Origin: Natronomonas salinimetallica
GTDB taxonomy: Archaea > Halobacteriota > Halobacteria > Halobacteriales > Haloarculaceae
Direction of reading: 5' to 3'
Assembly: GCF_013839515.1 (NCBI RefSeq)
Contig: NZ_JACDNQ010000001.1
Span: 191,691-255,690, forward strand
DNA: 64,000 nucleotides
Shown: piece after piece, positions 35,543 through 46,005 of the stretch
How the letters are laid out: each line of letters starts with the position of its first letter
Position numbering within the stretch: the first letter of the stretch is position 1
Program-made: the position numbers and the translations under genes
The notes under the pieces: model-generated
Database searches by the model: none
What the model saw: the letters and a program-made list of their open reading frames with translations, nothing else
What the model was told of the DNA's origin: nothing

Positions 35543-36592
35543 ATGACACGGCAGACGCGCCGGCGGTTTCTGGCCGGTGCGGTGGGACTCGCCGCCGGCC
35601 TCGCAGGGTGTGCGACTGGTGTCCGAGACTCGCCCGATCCCGTACCGCCGGCGGAGACAGCCCCCGACTCCGGCTCGCGGTACACCTCGGCGTTCGAACG
35701 GACGATCGACTCGGTCACGTTCGTCGGCGACGAGTCCGGCAGCGGGTCGGGGTTCGTCCACGATGGCGTCGTCGTCACGAACCAACACGTCGTCGGGGAC
35801 GCAGAAACCATCGACGTCCGGTTCAAAAACGGCGAATGGCGGACGGCAGGCGTTACCGCGACGGACGTCTACGCCGATCTCGCGGTGCTCTCGACGGACG
35901 TCCCTGGATACGCCCGCCCGCTCTCGTTCGTCGAGTCGATCCCGGCGGTCGGCACTGAGGTGCTCGCGTTGGGTAGCCCCTTCGGGCTCGAGTCCTCCGT
36001 CTCCTCGGGGATCATAAGCGGCCGTAACCGGTCGTTACCGAACGAACAGACCGGGTTTTCGATCCCCAACACCGTCCAGACCGACGCCGGATTGGACCCC
36101 GGCAACAGCGGCGGCCCGATCGTCACGATGGAGGGGCGCGTAACCGGTGTCGCCGTGGCAGGGGCCGGCACGAGCGTCGGGTTTGCCGTTTCGCCGCTTC
36201 TCGCCCGCCGAGTGCTCCCGGAACTCATCGAGACGGGCAACTACGACCACCCCTTCCTCGGGATCAGACTCGTCGAGGTAACGCCGGCTATCGCCGAGGC
36301 GAACGACCTCGACGAGCCTCGGGGTGTCCTCGTCGTCCGGACGACCGAGGACGCCCCCGCCGGGACGGAACTCCGCGGGATCACCGGCGAAACCGTGGTC
36401 GACGGCCGGACGGTTCCCGTCGGCGGTGACGTGATCGTCGGCCTAGACGGGAACGCCATCGACTCGAACGCCGACCTCGGTACGACGCTGGCGCTCGAAC
36501 TCTCGCCCGGCGATCGGGTTCCCGCGACGGTGATCCGCGACGGCGAACGGCGGGAGATAACCGTCAGTATCGGGGCCCGCCCCGAGCCCTGA
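35543..36592 (+). CDS. HtrA/DegP-like serine protease, Tat lipoprotein
   Basis: A 349-residue S1C protease. MTRQTRRRFL with lipobox LAGCATG gives Tat export and lipid anchoring. The catalytic triad is His in VVTNQHVVGD, Asp in DVYADLAVLS and Ser in DPGNSGGPI. A C-terminal PDZ-like domain (about 240-345) contains GVLVVRTTEDAPA and DVIVGLDGN. It should act outside the membrane on misfolded surface proteins. The ATG at 35543 starts the signal. Confidence 0.93.
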   Translation: MTRQTRRRFLAGAVGLAAGLAGCATGVRDSPDPVPPAETAPDSGSRYTSAFERTIDSVTFVGDESGSGSGFVHDGVVVTNQHVVGDAETIDVRFKNGEWRTAGVTATDVYADLAVLSTDVPGYARPLSFVESIPAVGTEVLALGSPFGLESSVSSGIISGRNRSLPNEQTGFSIPNTVQTDAGLDPGNSGGPIVTMEGRVTGVAVAGAGTSVGFAVSPLLARRVLPELIETGNYDHPFLGIRLVEVTPAIAEANDLDEPRGVLVVRTTEDAPAGTELRGITGETVVDGRTVPVGGDVIVGLDGNAIDSNADLGTTLALELSPGDRVPATVIRDGERREITVSIGARPEP

Positions 36593-36608
36593 GACGGGCT
36601 GTCGTCGT

Positions 36609-37031
36609 CTATCCGTCGGCCCCGTCCGCGTCGCCGCCGTCGGCCTCCGCTTCCTCGAGAGCGCCGCGCAGTTCCGGGATCGTCGCGGTGAGTTCACTCA
36701 CCCGCTCGTGGGCCGACTCGATCTCCGCTAGCGTCCCCTCGAGGTCCGCGATCTCGGCTTCGAGATCGGCGGCGTCCTCGAAGGCGTCGGCCTCCTTGCC
36801 GATGGAGAACCACTTTTTTGCGTCCCGGAGGTTGTCCTCGGCATCACCGGTATTGAGCGCACCCTTCAGCCCGTTGAGCACGCCGAGCGTGTTGTCGGCA
36901 TCGGTCTCCCAGACGTCGTCGGAGGCCGGGAGCGCCGCCGCCGCCGCCGCGAGGCTCGATTCGACGTCCTCTCGCATCTCGGCCGCGGCTTCGTCGAACA
37001 GGTCGTCGTCATCGAGCGTGGCCTGTGTCAT
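36609..37031 (-). CDS. DUF5790 family protein
   Basis: A 140-residue acidic, helical protein. The conserved parts are DADNTLGVLNGLKGALNTGDAEDNLRDAKKWFSIG, then a long heptad-like helix (DLEAEIADLEGTLAEIESAHERVSEL) that probably forms a coiled coil. It is widespread in haloarchaea with unknown function. The start is the ATG at 37031. Confidence 0.85.
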   Translation of the reverse strand: MTQATLDDDDLFDEAAAEMREDVESSLAAAAAALPASDDVWETDADNTLGVLNGLKGALNTGDAEDNLRDAKKWFSIGKEADAFEDAADLEAEIADLEGTLAEIESAHERVSELTATIPELRGALEEAEADGGDADGADG

Positions 37032-37110
37032 ACACAACGTTTCGCACGGCCGTGGTTAAAAACACGCCGCAAAGCGAAAGTGAAATTCCACAGCGCCACA
37101 GCGGTCGTCC

Positions 37111-37461
37111 TCAGCGTTCCTCGATCCGATCGAGCGTCATCCGCGGGTAGTCGCCGTCCATCGCCATCGAGGCGACGACGAGACGGTCCTCGTGCTCGAT
37201 CGTCATCTCGACGTTCATGAACCGGCCCGTGAGTTCGGTGTAGTCGGCCGACTGTCCGGCGAGTTCGGCCGCGAGTACGTCGTCGAGGATCTCGACGTCG
37301 ACACCGGTACAGAACGGCTGATTCTCGATCGAGGCTTCGATCGCGCGGGCGAGACTCCCGGCGCTTTCCGGCGAGACGGGAGTGCCCGCGAACTGGTGAT
37401 AGAGGCTTCCGAACTTGATTCCGGCCTCGAAACAGGCCGTCTGGGGGGGTGTCGGCTCCAT
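37111..37461 (-). CDS. mptD: Archaeal dihydroneopterin aldolase MptD
   Basis: A 116-residue protein of the archaeal DHNA family that releases glycolaldehyde from dihydroneopterin in methanopterin or folate synthesis. The family signature is FEAGIKFGSLYHQFAGTPVS near the N-terminus, followed by IEASIENQPF. It is the usual length. No other pterin gene is adjacent, although the PurU-like gene of C1 metabolism is on the same window. Confidence 0.87.
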   Translation of the reverse strand: MEPTPPQTACFEAGIKFGSLYHQFAGTPVSPESAGSLARAIEASIENQPFCTGVDVEILDDVLAAELAGQSADYTELTGRFMNVEMTIEHEDRLVVASMAMDGDYPRMTLDRIEER

Positions 37462-37582
37462 ACGACTCCCTCGGCCGGCGGCCACTAAGCGGTTCGCCAT
37501 TCGGCCCCCCGTACACGACCCACACGGCACGCCGTCGACATCGCCCCGTGGAGCATCGCCTCGCGCGTCCTCCGGCGGCGGA

Positions 37583-38326
37583 TCACCGCGAGAAGCCGTC
37601 ATCGGGGGCGGCGGCGTACACGCCGGCCCGCCAGGCGACGTCGAGCGCAGCCGTCACCGCGAGGCCGACCACGAGCGCGGCGACGACGAGCACCGACGCC
37701 GGCGGGAGGGCAACACCGGCTGGAAGCGCGCCCCCAGCGACCGTTCCGATCCCACCCGCTGCGGCCGTGACCGCTCCGGTCCCGACGCCTCCGGCCAGTT
37801 GGATCCGCTGTCGACCGGGACGCGGAACGACCCTGTTTGCCCGTTCGACGGCCGACGGGAGCGTCGGGGCATCGAGGACGATCGCCGGAACGACGAACCC
37901 GCCACAGCCGGCGGCGACCTCGACGGTGGCGACGTCGTTCTCCGTAAGCACCCGATCGGCGATCGGCCCGATGGCGACGTTGACCTTCGCCCAGCGGTAC
38001 AGCGGCTCGGATCGGGCGCGAACGACGTCGAGCGTCCCGGCGAGGCAGGCGGGCCGCCCCCGACGCCGCCGGCCGACAGCGTAGGCGATGGCCGCGCTGC
38101 ACGGAAGCCAGACGGCGGCCGACACCGCGAGCACCGTTCCGACGACGACGCCCGCGAGGACGACGACGCCGAGGTCGCCGAGGAACGCCGGATCGGCGAT
38201 GGCCGTACTCGAAGCGAGGACGACGGCCAGTCGCCACCCGGCGGCGACGACCGTGCCGACGCCGGCGATTCCGAGGAGCGTCCACGCGAGCGCGACCGGG
38301 GAACGAAGGTAGGTCCGGACGCCCAT
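37583..38326 (-). CDS. Multi-pass membrane protein, unknown function
   Basis: A 247-residue protein with five to six hydrophobic helices (about 15-35, 50-80, 130-150, 185-205 and 212-230). A basic loop (GRRRRGRPACLAGTLDVVRARSE) follows helix 2. The codon bias is normal. The layout resembles DUF6159-type proteins, but I cannot confirm it. Confidence 0.7.
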   Translation of the reverse strand: MGVRTYLRSPVALAWTLLGIAGVGTVVAAGWRLAVVLASSTAIADPAFLGDLGVVVLAGVVVGTVLAVSAAVWLPCSAAIAYAVGRRRRGRPACLAGTLDVVRARSEPLYRWAKVNVAIGPIADRVLTENDVATVEVAAGCGGFVVPAIVLDAPTLPSAVERANRVVPRPGRQRIQLAGGVGTGAVTAAAGGIGTVAGGALPAGVALPPASVLVVAALVVGLAVTAALDVAWRAGVYAAAPDDGFSR

Positions 38327-38362
38327 ACCGAACGGTTCGGCGCGATGGTATAAAAACCCGTT

Positions 38363-40414
38363 TCAGCTGGATTCATCGGGTACCGGGACCCCGTCGTCGG
38401 GATCATCGAGCGCCTCGAACGTCTCTTTGAGTTCGCGGATCCGATCGCGGATATCGGCGGCGAGTTCGAACTCGAGGTTGTCGGCGGCCTCGTTCATCCG
38501 ACGATCGAGCCGTTCGATGAGCGCTTCGGCCTCCTCGGGCGAATCGGCGTCGACGCCCGAAACGCCGTCGGTGTCCGTCTTCGAACCGGGGAGGTTCGTC
38601 TCGCCGACGGCCTTCTCGATCGTCCGGGGCTCGTGGCCGTGGGTCCCGTTGAATTCGGTTTGGATCGCCCGACGGCGGCGGGTCTCCTCGATCGCCGACC
38701 GCATCGAGTCGGTCGTCTCGTCGGCGTAGAGGACGACCCGGCCGTTGACGTTTCTGGCGGCCCGGCCCATCGTCTGGACGAGCGTCGTCTCCGAGCGCAA
38801 AAAGCCCTCCTGGTCGGCGTCGAGGATTGCCACGAGGCTCACCTCCGGGATGTCCAGGCCCTCCCGGAGGAGGTTGATGCCGACGAGCACCTGGATCTCA
38901 CCGAGCCGGAGTGACCGGATCAGCTCGTGGCGTTCGAGGGTATCCGTTTCGTCGTGCATATACGCGACGTCGACGCCCGCACCCTCCAGGTACTCGGTGA
39001 GGTCTTCGGCCATCCGCTTCGTGAGCGTCGTCACGAGGACGCGTTCGCCTTCCGGGGTCGCCTCGATCCGATCCATCAAGTCCTCGATTTGCCCCTCGGC
39101 GGGGGAGATCTCGATCTCGGGGTCGAGGAGGTGGGTCGGCCGGACGATCTGTTCGACGATCGCCTCGGAGTGCTCGCGCTCGTAGTCGCCGGGCGTCGCG
39201 GAGACGTACAGCGTCCGGTCGGTCTTGTCCTCGAACTCCTCGAAGGTCAGGGGGCGGTTGTCGTAGGCCGTCGGCAGCCGGAACCCGTTTTCGACCAGCG
39301 AGTCCTTCCGGGATTTGTCGCCCTCGTATTGGCCCTTGATCTGTGGGATCGTCTGGTGGGACTCATCGATGACGGTCAGGAAGTCGTCGGGGAAGTAATC
39401 GAGAAGGGTGTAGGGCGGATCCCCCGATTCGCGATCCGACATGTGGACGGAGTAGTTCTCGATGCCCGAGCAGTAGCCGGTCTCCTGGAGCATCTCGACG
39501 TCGAACGTCGTCCGTTCCTCGATGCGCTGGGCGGCCACGAGGTCGCCCTGGCGCTCGAAGTAGCCCACGCGCTGGTCTTTTAGCTCCTCGATCTCGTCGA
39601 TCGCACGCCGGAGTTTCTCCTCGGGAATCGAGTAGTGCTCGGCGGGGTGGACGAGCGCCGCCGGTTCGGTCGAGACGACCTCGCCGTTCAACACGTCGAC
39701 TTTCATGATCCGATCGATCTCGTCGCCCCAAAACTCCACCCGGAGCGCGTGGCGACCGTACATCGGGTAGACCTCGACGGTATCACCCCGGACCCGGAAG
39801 GTACCCTGCTGGAAGTCGACGTCGTTGCGCTCGTAGTTCAGATCGACGAGCCGCTTGAGGAGGCCCTCCCGGCCCACATCGTCGCCGGGTTCGAGCCGCA
39901 TCGCCATCCCCTCGTAGTTGCCCGGATCGCCGAGACCGTAGATCGCTGACACCGACGCGACGACGATCACGTCCTCTCGCGTGAGCAGCGACCGCGTCGC
40001 GGAGTGTCGGAGCCGGTCGATCTCCTCGTTTATCGACATGTCCTTGTCGATGTAGGTGTCGGTTCGCTCGACGTAGGCCTCCGGCTGGTAGTAGTCGTAA
40101 TAGGAGACGAAATACTCCACGGCGTTGTCCGGGAACAGGCTTCTGAACTCCTCGTAGAGCTGGGCCGCGAGCGTCTTGTTGTGTGCGAGCACGAGCGTCG
40201 GCTGTTGGAGCTCCTCCATCACCCACGAGACGGTGTTCGTCTTTCCCGAGCCGGTGACACCGAGTAGGGTCTGTTTTTCCGCACCCGCACCGTAGCCCGC
40301 GACCAGCTCCTCTATCGCCTCGGGTTGGTCGCCCGCGGGCTCGAACGGTGCGTCGACCCGAAACGGTCGGTCGAGATCCGGCCGGTCGGGCTGGAGAGGG
40401 CCGCTGTCGCTCAT
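38363..40414 (-). CDS. uvrB: UvrABC excinuclease subunit B
   Basis: UvrB, 683 residues, verifies damage and loads UvrC. Walker A is [10 protein letters not shown]; the beta-hairpin with its tyrosines is [25 protein letters not shown] (residues about 95-115). Motif II is VIDESHQ, motif V/VI reads [17 protein letters not shown] and QTMGRAARN. The C-terminal UVR domain ([18 protein letters not shown]) contacts UvrC. uvrA and uvrC are not in the window. Confidence 0.97.
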   Translation of the reverse strand: MSDSGPLQPDRPDLDRPFRVDAPFEPAGDQPEAIEELVAGYGAGAEKQTLLGVTGSGKTNTVSWVMEELQQPTLVLAHNKTLAAQLYEEFRSLFPDNAVEYFVSYYDYYQPEAYVERTDTYIDKDMSINEEIDRLRHSATRSLLTREDVIVVASVSAIYGLGDPGNYEGMAMRLEPGDDVGREGLLKRLVDLNYERNDVDFQQGTFRVRGDTVEVYPMYGRHALRVEFWGDEIDRIMKVDVLNGEVVSTEPAALVHPAEHYSIPEEKLRRAIDEIEELKDQRVGYFERQGDLVAAQRIEERTTFDVEMLQETGYCSGIENYSVHMSDRESGDPPYTLLDYFPDDFLTVIDESHQTIPQIKGQYEGDKSRKDSLVENGFRLPTAYDNRPLTFEEFEDKTDRTLYVSATPGDYEREHSEAIVEQIVRPTHLLDPEIEISPAEGQIEDLMDRIEATPEGERVLVTTLTKRMAEDLTEYLEGAGVDVAYMHDETDTLERHELIRSLRLGEIQVLVGINLLREGLDIPEVSLVAILDADQEGFLRSETTLVQTMGRAARNVNGRVVLYADETTDSMRSAIEETRRRRAIQTEFNGTHGHEPRTIEKAVGETNLPGSKTDTDGVSGVDADSPEEAEALIERLDRRMNEAADNLEFELAADIRDRIRELKETFEALDDPDDGVPVPDESS

Positions 40415-40670
40415 TGTCGGGCAGTGGGGACTCGGGCACTTGAGCCGTGCGTTTGCGGCGGTCGGCTCTTCGATCGGGCGGGCCGTGCCCGCTTCGACGA
40501 CGGGTCGGCGGGGGTGGAACAGGAGGTCGGGGTGGAACGTGGCGTGGCACTGCCGGCGATACGTTCGTGACGCGGCCGCGTCACCGTCGCGCGAACAGCT
40601 CGACGTCGGTATCGCCGGCAGTATGAGAAAGCGGTGAGAACGACGCCCTGACGGCGGGACGGCCGCCTCA

Positions 40671-40778
40671 TACTGACGGACAAAAGAATGTACACACGAC
40701 GCACGAGGATCACGCCGTTCGACGGAGCGAACGGCGGATCACTCGTGAGTCGGTTTCATTTGATTTCGTCCACCAGTA
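40671..40778 (+). mobile_element. Miniature element A, copy 5 (108 bp)
   Basis: Identical to the common sequence, flanked by TCA at 40668-40670 and 40779-40781. The right TCA is the reverse complement of the TGA stop codon of the UspA gene. Confidence 0.96.
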
Positions 40779-41201
40779 TCAATCCGGCGTGCGGACGGTG
40801 ACGACCGGCACGTCGGCCGCCCGAACGACCTTCTCGGTCACGCTTCCGAGGAGGTACTTTTCGATGCCGCTTCGCCCCCGCGTTCCCATCACGATCATGT
40901 CCGTCGTCCCGTCGCTGTATGACTTTATTTCGGTGTAGGGGTCGCCCTCCTCGATCCGTGAGACGACCGAGACGTCCTCCCCGTGTAGTTTCGCTTCGAA
41001 CTCCTGGAGCACCCGCTCGCCCTCCTTACGGAGGGAGTTGACGGTAGTGTCACCGGCCACGCCGACACCGGCGTGCGTCGTGTCGACGACGTAGAGGAGA
41101 TGGATCCGGGCGTCGAAGGCGCGCGCTTGGCTCACCGCGTGTTCGAACGTCTCCGTCGCGGCCTCGCTGCCGTCGGTCGGGAACAGGATGTCGTCGTACA
41201 T
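40779..41201 (-). CDS. Universal stress protein (UspA family)
   Basis: A 140-residue UspA protein. It starts YDDILFPTDGSE and ends with the ATP-binding loop MGTRGRSGIEKYLLGSVTEKVVRAADVPV. It lies on the same strand as nirA and 119 bp downstream of it. Its stop codon coincides with the element A target duplication. Confidence 0.92.
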   Translation of the reverse strand: MYDDILFPTDGSEAATETFEHAVSQARAFDARIHLLYVVDTTHAGVGVAGDTTVNSLRKEGERVLQEFEAKLHGEDVSVVSRIEEGDPYTEIKSYSDGTTDMIVMGTRGRSGIEKYLLGSVTEKVVRAADVPVVTVRTPD

Positions 41202-41319
41202 CTATAGACGGACCCCGCCGATCCCTCCTGTATCGGGGGGTGCGGTACCGGTTCGAGCCGTGGGTGCCCCCACGGCCCCCTCCGCCGTGTGCCCCTCGGC
41301 CGTTCGCCCCGGGCGCCGG

Positions 41320-43080
41320 TCAGTCATCCGAGGACGCGGCCTCCTGGCTCGGGACGTCCGCTTCCGCCTCGGCGAAGGGATACCACGACTGCTTCCCGTC
41401 CGTGAGACACGGGTCCTCGTAGGTCGTCTCCTCGGGGATACAGTACTCGGCCAGCGTCTCCGAGTCCGTCGCGTCGACCCACTGGCGGAACGTCTGGCCG
41501 TCTGCTCGGCCGTCGGCGAACGCCTCGACGAGATTCCGAATCGCGCCGGGGACCTCGTCGGCGGGGACGCGCTGTCGGACGTAGTCGACGAACGACGGCT
41601 CCTCGCCGACGCCGCCACCGACCCCGATGTCGAGGGCTTCGACCATCTCGCCGTCCTTGCGCGCCCGCATTCCGAGCAGCCCGATGTCGGCCGTATTGGC
41701 GTGTCCGCAGTCGGCCGTACAGCCCGAAAAGTGCAGTTTCAGCTGTTCGACGTCGTCGGGCAACGCCACGTTGTCGCGTAGCCACCGGAGCATCGTCGCC
41801 ATCCGGGTTTTCGTCTCGACGAGCGCCAGCGAACAGAACTCGGTGCCCGTACAGGCCATCGCGCCCCGGACGAAGGGGTTCGCCTCGGGGCGGTGTTTCG
41901 CGAGCAGCGGCTCGGCGAGCAACTCGTCGACGCGGTCGGCGTCGACGTCGACGATGATCGGGTTCTGTCGCCGCGTGAGCCGGACCTCCCCGGAGCCGTA
42001 CTCCTCGGCGAGGTCGGCCAGTTCGATCGCCTCTTCGGCGGGAAGGCGACCGACGGCGACGCTCAATCCGACGTAGCGCTCGCCGTTCTTTTGTTCGTGG
42101 ACGCCGGTATAGTCGATCTTTCCGTCCTCGCTGGGCCGTCCCGCGTTGTAGGTGTAGCCCTCGCGGACGTCCTCGCCCGCGGTTCGGAGATCGAAGTCGA
42201 CGTACTCCGACTGGAGCAGCTCCCGGATCCACTCCGTCCCGTGTTCGTCGACGAAAAAGCGCGAGCGGTTCTTCGAGCGGACCTGTCGGTCCCCGTGGTC
42301 GTGGTAGAGTTCGACGAAGCCGCGGACGACCTCGTAGGCCTCCTCCGGTTCGACGAAGACGTCCAGCGGTCGGGCGACCCGCGGCTCGCGGCCCCCGAGG
42401 CCGCCCCCGACGCGGACGTTGAAGCCGGTGACCGTCTCGCCTTCGACCTCCGTCTTTGCGGGTTCGAGTCCGATGTCGTTGAGGGAGTCCTGAGCACCTC
42501 CCTCCGGCGTCCCGGAAACGCTGATGTTGAACTTCCGGGGCATGTTGCAGAGGGCGTCGTCGCCGCGGATCTCCGATTGGAACCGTTCGAGCAGCGGGAG
42601 GGTCTCGACGACCTCGTTTTTGTCCTTGCCCGCGACCGGGCTTCCCGAGATGTTCCGCATCGTGTCGCCACCGGCGGACCTGGTCGTCACGCCGACGGCC
42701 TCCAGTTTCTCCCAGATGTCGGGGACGTCTTCCAGGCTGATCCAGTGGAGCTGTATCGACTGCCGGGTCGTAAGGTCGATCCAGCCGTCGCCGAACTCCG
42801 GGTTCGATACCGGTCCCTCGGCGTATTCGCGGGCGACCTCGCCGATCGCACGCAGCTGACCGGGCTCCAGCCGGCCGTTGGCGTTCGTCAACCGCATCAT
42901 GAAGTGACCCTCCTGACCGGATCGCTGGTGGAAGATCCCCCAGAATTTGAACCGCGAGAACCACTTCTCCCGCTCGTCTTCGGGGACCGACTGCCAGCCC
43001 ACCTCGGCGAACTCGAGGATTTTCTCGCGGACGTCGTCGCCGTACAACTCCGATTTCCACGCCTCCTTTTTATGCGCCAT
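41320..43080 (-). CDS. nirA: Assimilatory ferredoxin-nitrite reductase NirA
   Basis: Sirohaem/4Fe-4S enzyme of 586 residues that reduces nitrite to ammonium with ferredoxin. It has two ferredoxin-like/sirohaem half-domains; DLTTRQSIQLHWI marks the first and VRLTRRQNPIIVDV the second. The cluster cysteines are in ACTGTEFC and SGCTADCGH. An SD-like sequence (reverse complement of ATCACCTC, 43086-43093) lies just before the ATG, so unlike most genes here it has a leader. It is divergent from nasA. Confidence 0.94.
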   Translation of the reverse strand: MAHKKEAWKSELYGDDVREKILEFAEVGWQSVPEDEREKWFSRFKFWGIFHQRSGQEGHFMMRLTNANGRLEPGQLRAIGEVAREYAEGPVSNPEFGDGWIDLTTRQSIQLHWISLEDVPDIWEKLEAVGVTTRSAGGDTMRNISGSPVAGKDKNEVVETLPLLERFQSEIRGDDALCNMPRKFNISVSGTPEGGAQDSLNDIGLEPAKTEVEGETVTGFNVRVGGGLGGREPRVARPLDVFVEPEEAYEVVRGFVELYHDHGDRQVRSKNRSRFFVDEHGTEWIRELLQSEYVDFDLRTAGEDVREGYTYNAGRPSEDGKIDYTGVHEQKNGERYVGLSVAVGRLPAEEAIELADLAEEYGSGEVRLTRRQNPIIVDVDADRVDELLAEPLLAKHRPEANPFVRGAMACTGTEFCSLALVETKTRMATMLRWLRDNVALPDDVEQLKLHFSGCTADCGHANTADIGLLGMRARKDGEMVEALDIGVGGGVGEEPSFVDYVRQRVPADEVPGAIRNLVEAFADGRADGQTFRQWVDATDSETLAEYCIPEETTYEDPCLTDGKQSWYPFAEAEADVPSQEAASSDD

Positions 43081-43799
43081 TCTGAATCACCTCGGGAAAT
43101 ACCGTACAGTTCGACGGCACATATTTTGTCGATTGATTGGTTAACACGGGTTTATCTTAGCAGGATATCATAAAATAGTTTGCGTTTTAATAAATAAATA
43201 ACTAGTGGCCGGATCCGAACGTCCGGGAACTCGGCTCCGCAAACGCGAGTATTTTTCGCCCCTTCGAGATAGAAATTTTATTCGCGTCGAATAGCCGCGG
43301 AAAACTGTACACCCCAACGACGCCATCGGCGCGGAGTTATTTCCGCGAAGACAGCTTCCGCCGACGTCGGATGTTCGTTCTCTGCGACGTCGGATGTTCG
43401 TTCTCTGCGACGTCGAGCGTACCGCCGCCCGTGCCGACCACGTCGGAGGCGCCGAGTACGCGGACGGGTGGGCGCGCTCGCCAGCCGTTACCACCCTTTG
43501 TTTTACAACTTTTACTTTTGTCTCTATTAACTACTGATCTTTAGTGATATATGCGAAAACACCTCGTATCGAAACGATTATACGACTAATTACTGAACTA
43601 ATATCTGGAACATACTGTACAATGCGATATCACACCTACAGGCGGGACAGGCCGAGTACCCAGAGGCTTGTCCCCGAGGTACCCCACCGGCGTGGCCCGA
43701 CGGCGACACTACTGACCCGCCCCCGTCCCTGGGGCCTCCGAAAACGTCGGGCGGTAGCGTCGATCCGATCGGAGACGTCGGGCCGGACGGGGGGACCTG
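43081..43799. promoter_or_regulatory. nirA-nasA divergent control region
   Basis: A 719-bp gap unusually rich in A and T at 43120-43320 and 43495-43640, as expected for two divergent promoters (AAAATATG near 43121 faces nirA). It also contains a 23-bp tandem repeat. No protein-coding frame is convincing. Confidence 0.6.
43362..43415. repeat. 23-bp tandem repeat, 2.3 copies
   Basis: CGACGTCGGATGTTCGTTCT-type units at 43362-43384 and 43385-43407, then 8 more bases. Each unit holds GACGTC, a palindrome that could be an operator half in the nirA-nasA control region. Confidence 0.92.
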
Positions 43800-45917
43800 A
43801 TGAGTGAGTGGACGCCGACGACGTGCATGCGATGTGCGGTCGGGTGCGGTCACCTCCAGCGGGGTGCGGACAGCGGCCACGGGCTCGACTCGGTGCGCGG
43901 CGACGCGAACCACCCGGTCTCCCGGGGGCTGGCGTGCCAGCGTGGCGTCAACGAAACCGCCAACCCCGACGGGGAGTGGCTGAACCGACCGCTCGTCCGG
44001 AAGGACGGCGAGCTCCTCCCGAGTAGCTGGGACACCGCCCTCGACGTCGTCCAAACGCGGATCGCCGAGGCGCTCGACGACACCCCGAACGGCGTCGCCG
44101 TGTTGGGGAGCGGCCAACAGACGAACGAGGCGGCCTACGCGCTGGGCAAACTCGCCCGCGGCGGCTTCGGGACGCGATACTACGACGCGAACACGACGCT
44201 GTGTATGGCCTCGGCAGTCACGGCCTACTATCAGGCGTTCGGCAGCGACGCGCCGCCGCCGACCTACGACGACGTTCCCGAAGCGCGGACCCACGTCGTG
44301 TGGGGGGCCAACCCCGCCGTCGCCCACCCCGTCCTGTACCGCTGGATCGCGGCGAGCGCGGGCGACGACGACAGCGAACTCATCGTCGTCGACCCGGTCG
44401 AGACTCGGACCGTCGACGATGCCGACGTCCACGTCCAACCCGATCCGGGAACCGACCTCGCGCTCGCTCGGGCGGTCCTCGCACATCTCTTCAGGGCGGG
44501 GGCGATCGATCGGGAGTTTATAAACACGGCGACGACGGGGGTCGACGCGCTGACGGGGGCGCTTCCGTCCGTCGAGGCGGCCGCCGAGACAGCCGGCGTT
44601 CCCGTCGACACCGTCGAGCGTGTCGCGGCGGCGTGTTCGGCTCCGACACTCATCTACTGGGGGATGGGCGTCAACCAAAGCGTCCAGGGCACCGCAACGG
44701 CGCGGGCGCTCATCGATCTCTGTCTGGCGACCGGCAACCTCGGCCCCGGCAGCGGCCCGTTCTCGTTGACCGGACAGGCCAACTCGATGGGGACGCGGCT
44801 CTGTTCCTCGAAGGGCACCTGGCCCGGCCACCGCGAGTTCACGGACCCCGATCACCGGGAGACCGTGGCGGCGGCTTGGGACGTACCCGTGGATCAACTG
44901 CCCGAGGACCCCGGCCCCGGCCCGGTCGGGATCGTCGACGCGATCGCCGACGGCCCGGTCGAGGTGTGCTGGACGGTGGCGACGAACCCCGTCGCGGGGA
45001 TGCCGGACGCCGATCACGTCCGGGAGACGCTCGAGGACACCTTCCTCGTCGTTCAGGACACCTTCCGGACCGAGACCGCGGAACTGGCGGACGTCGTCCT
45101 GCCGGCGGCGACGTGGGGCGAATCAGCGGGCACCGTCACCAACATGGAACGGACGATCTCTCGGGTCCGTGCGGCCACGGACATCCCCTCGAAGATCAGA
45201 CAGGACATCGACATCATCGCCGCCATCGGAGCCGAGACCGCCCCCGACCTCTTCGAGAGACCGCCGCTCGATCCCCGCTCGGTGTTCGAGGAACTGCGCG
45301 GACTGACGGCCGACACGCCGGCGGACGTCTCGGGGATCTCCTACGACCGACTCGACGCGGAACTGGCGGTCCGGTGGCCGGCCCCCGACACCGATACCCA
45401 AGGCGGCTACCGGTACGTCGACGACGGGGCGTGGTCGTTCCCGACGCCCTCCGGTCGCGCACGGTTCTCGACGGCGACGCACGGCGGCCTCGCGGAACCG
45501 CCCGATGGGACGTATCCCCTCACGCTGACCACCGGCCGGGAGCCAGACGCGTACAACACCGGCGTCCGGACCCGCGGCGGGGCGGCTGATGAGCCCCCGA
45601 TCGCGCGGCTCCACCCCGAGACGGCCACCGAGTACGCCGACGCCCTCGACCGGGGGCGGACGGTCGTCGCCTCTCGACGGGCCTCGGTCGGGGTGACGGT
45701 CCAGCCCGATACCGGGGTTCCGCCGGGGATGCTCTGGCTCCCGATTCACCATCCGGCAGTCAACGCGCTTACCATTCCGGCCGTCGATCCCGAATCCGAC
45801 GAACCGAACTTCAAACAGTGTGCGGTCGACGTCCGTCCACCACGGGCGTCGGCCCCGATCACCCACAACGGGTTCAGCCACCCGATGGGGGACGATACCT
45901 CGGCTGGCGACGAGTAA
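43800..45917 (+). CDS. nasA: Assimilatory nitrate reductase NasA (first copy)
   Basis: Molybdopterin oxidoreductase of 705 residues that reduces nitrate to nitrite in the cytoplasm. The N-terminal 4Fe-4S cysteines are C9, C12, C16 and C46. Mo-bis-MGD binding motifs include GSGQQTNEAAYALGKLARG, YWGMGVNQSVQGT and NLGPGSGPFSLTGQ. The C-terminal cofactor domain begins YPLTLTTGREPDAYNTGVRTR. Electrons probably come from ferredoxin. A close paralogue lies downstream. Confidence 0.94.
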   Translation: MSEWTPTTCMRCAVGCGHLQRGADSGHGLDSVRGDANHPVSRGLACQRGVNETANPDGEWLNRPLVRKDGELLPSSWDTALDVVQTRIAEALDDTPNGVAVLGSGQQTNEAAYALGKLARGGFGTRYYDANTTLCMASAVTAYYQAFGSDAPPPTYDDVPEARTHVVWGANPAVAHPVLYRWIAASAGDDDSELIVVDPVETRTVDDADVHVQPDPGTDLALARAVLAHLFRAGAIDREFINTATTGVDALTGALPSVEAAAETAGVPVDTVERVAAACSAPTLIYWGMGVNQSVQGTATARALIDLCLATGNLGPGSGPFSLTGQANSMGTRLCSSKGTWPGHREFTDPDHRETVAAAWDVPVDQLPEDPGPGPVGIVDAIADGPVEVCWTVATNPVAGMPDADHVRETLEDTFLVVQDTFRTETAELADVVLPAATWGESAGTVTNMERTISRVRAATDIPSKIRQDIDIIAAIGAETAPDLFERPPLDPRSVFEELRGLTADTPADVSGISYDRLDAELAVRWPAPDTDTQGGYRYVDDGAWSFPTPSGRARFSTATHGGLAEPPDGTYPLTLTTGREPDAYNTGVRTRGGAADEPPIARLHPETATEYADALDRGRTVVASRRASVGVTVQPDTGVPPGMLWLPIHHPAVNALTIPAVDPESDEPNFKQCAVDVRPPRASAPITHNGFSHPMGDDTSAGDE

Positions 45918-45921
45918 CAAG

Positions 45922-46005
45922 ATGCAAGAATATCACGGAGTCGCAACTGGAACCGCCGTATCGGACGGGATACCCGCCGTATCGGACGGGATATCCGCCG
46001 CATAA
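45922..46005 (+). CDS. 27-residue coupled small ORF between the two nasA genes
   Basis: ATG at 45922 to TAA at 46003-46005. The stop overlaps the ATG of the second nasA (TAATG). The peptide contains two copies of a seven-residue repeat (AVSDGIP/AVSDGIS) encoded by the 21-bp DNA repeat. It could be a translated leader that couples ribosomes into the downstream gene, or a chance frame. Confidence 0.4.
   Translation: MQEYHGVATGTAVSDGIPAVSDGISAA
45953..46000. repeat. 21-bp tandem repeat, 2.3 copies
   Basis: CCGCCGTATCGGACGGGATA at 45953 recurs at 45974 (period 21), with a third partial start at 45995. It fills the short gap before the second nasA. Confidence 0.92.

Noticed and set aside
43168..43494. 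Minus-strand frame in the nirA-nasA gap
   Set aside because: It has poor codon character, runs through the 23-bp repeat and resembles no family.
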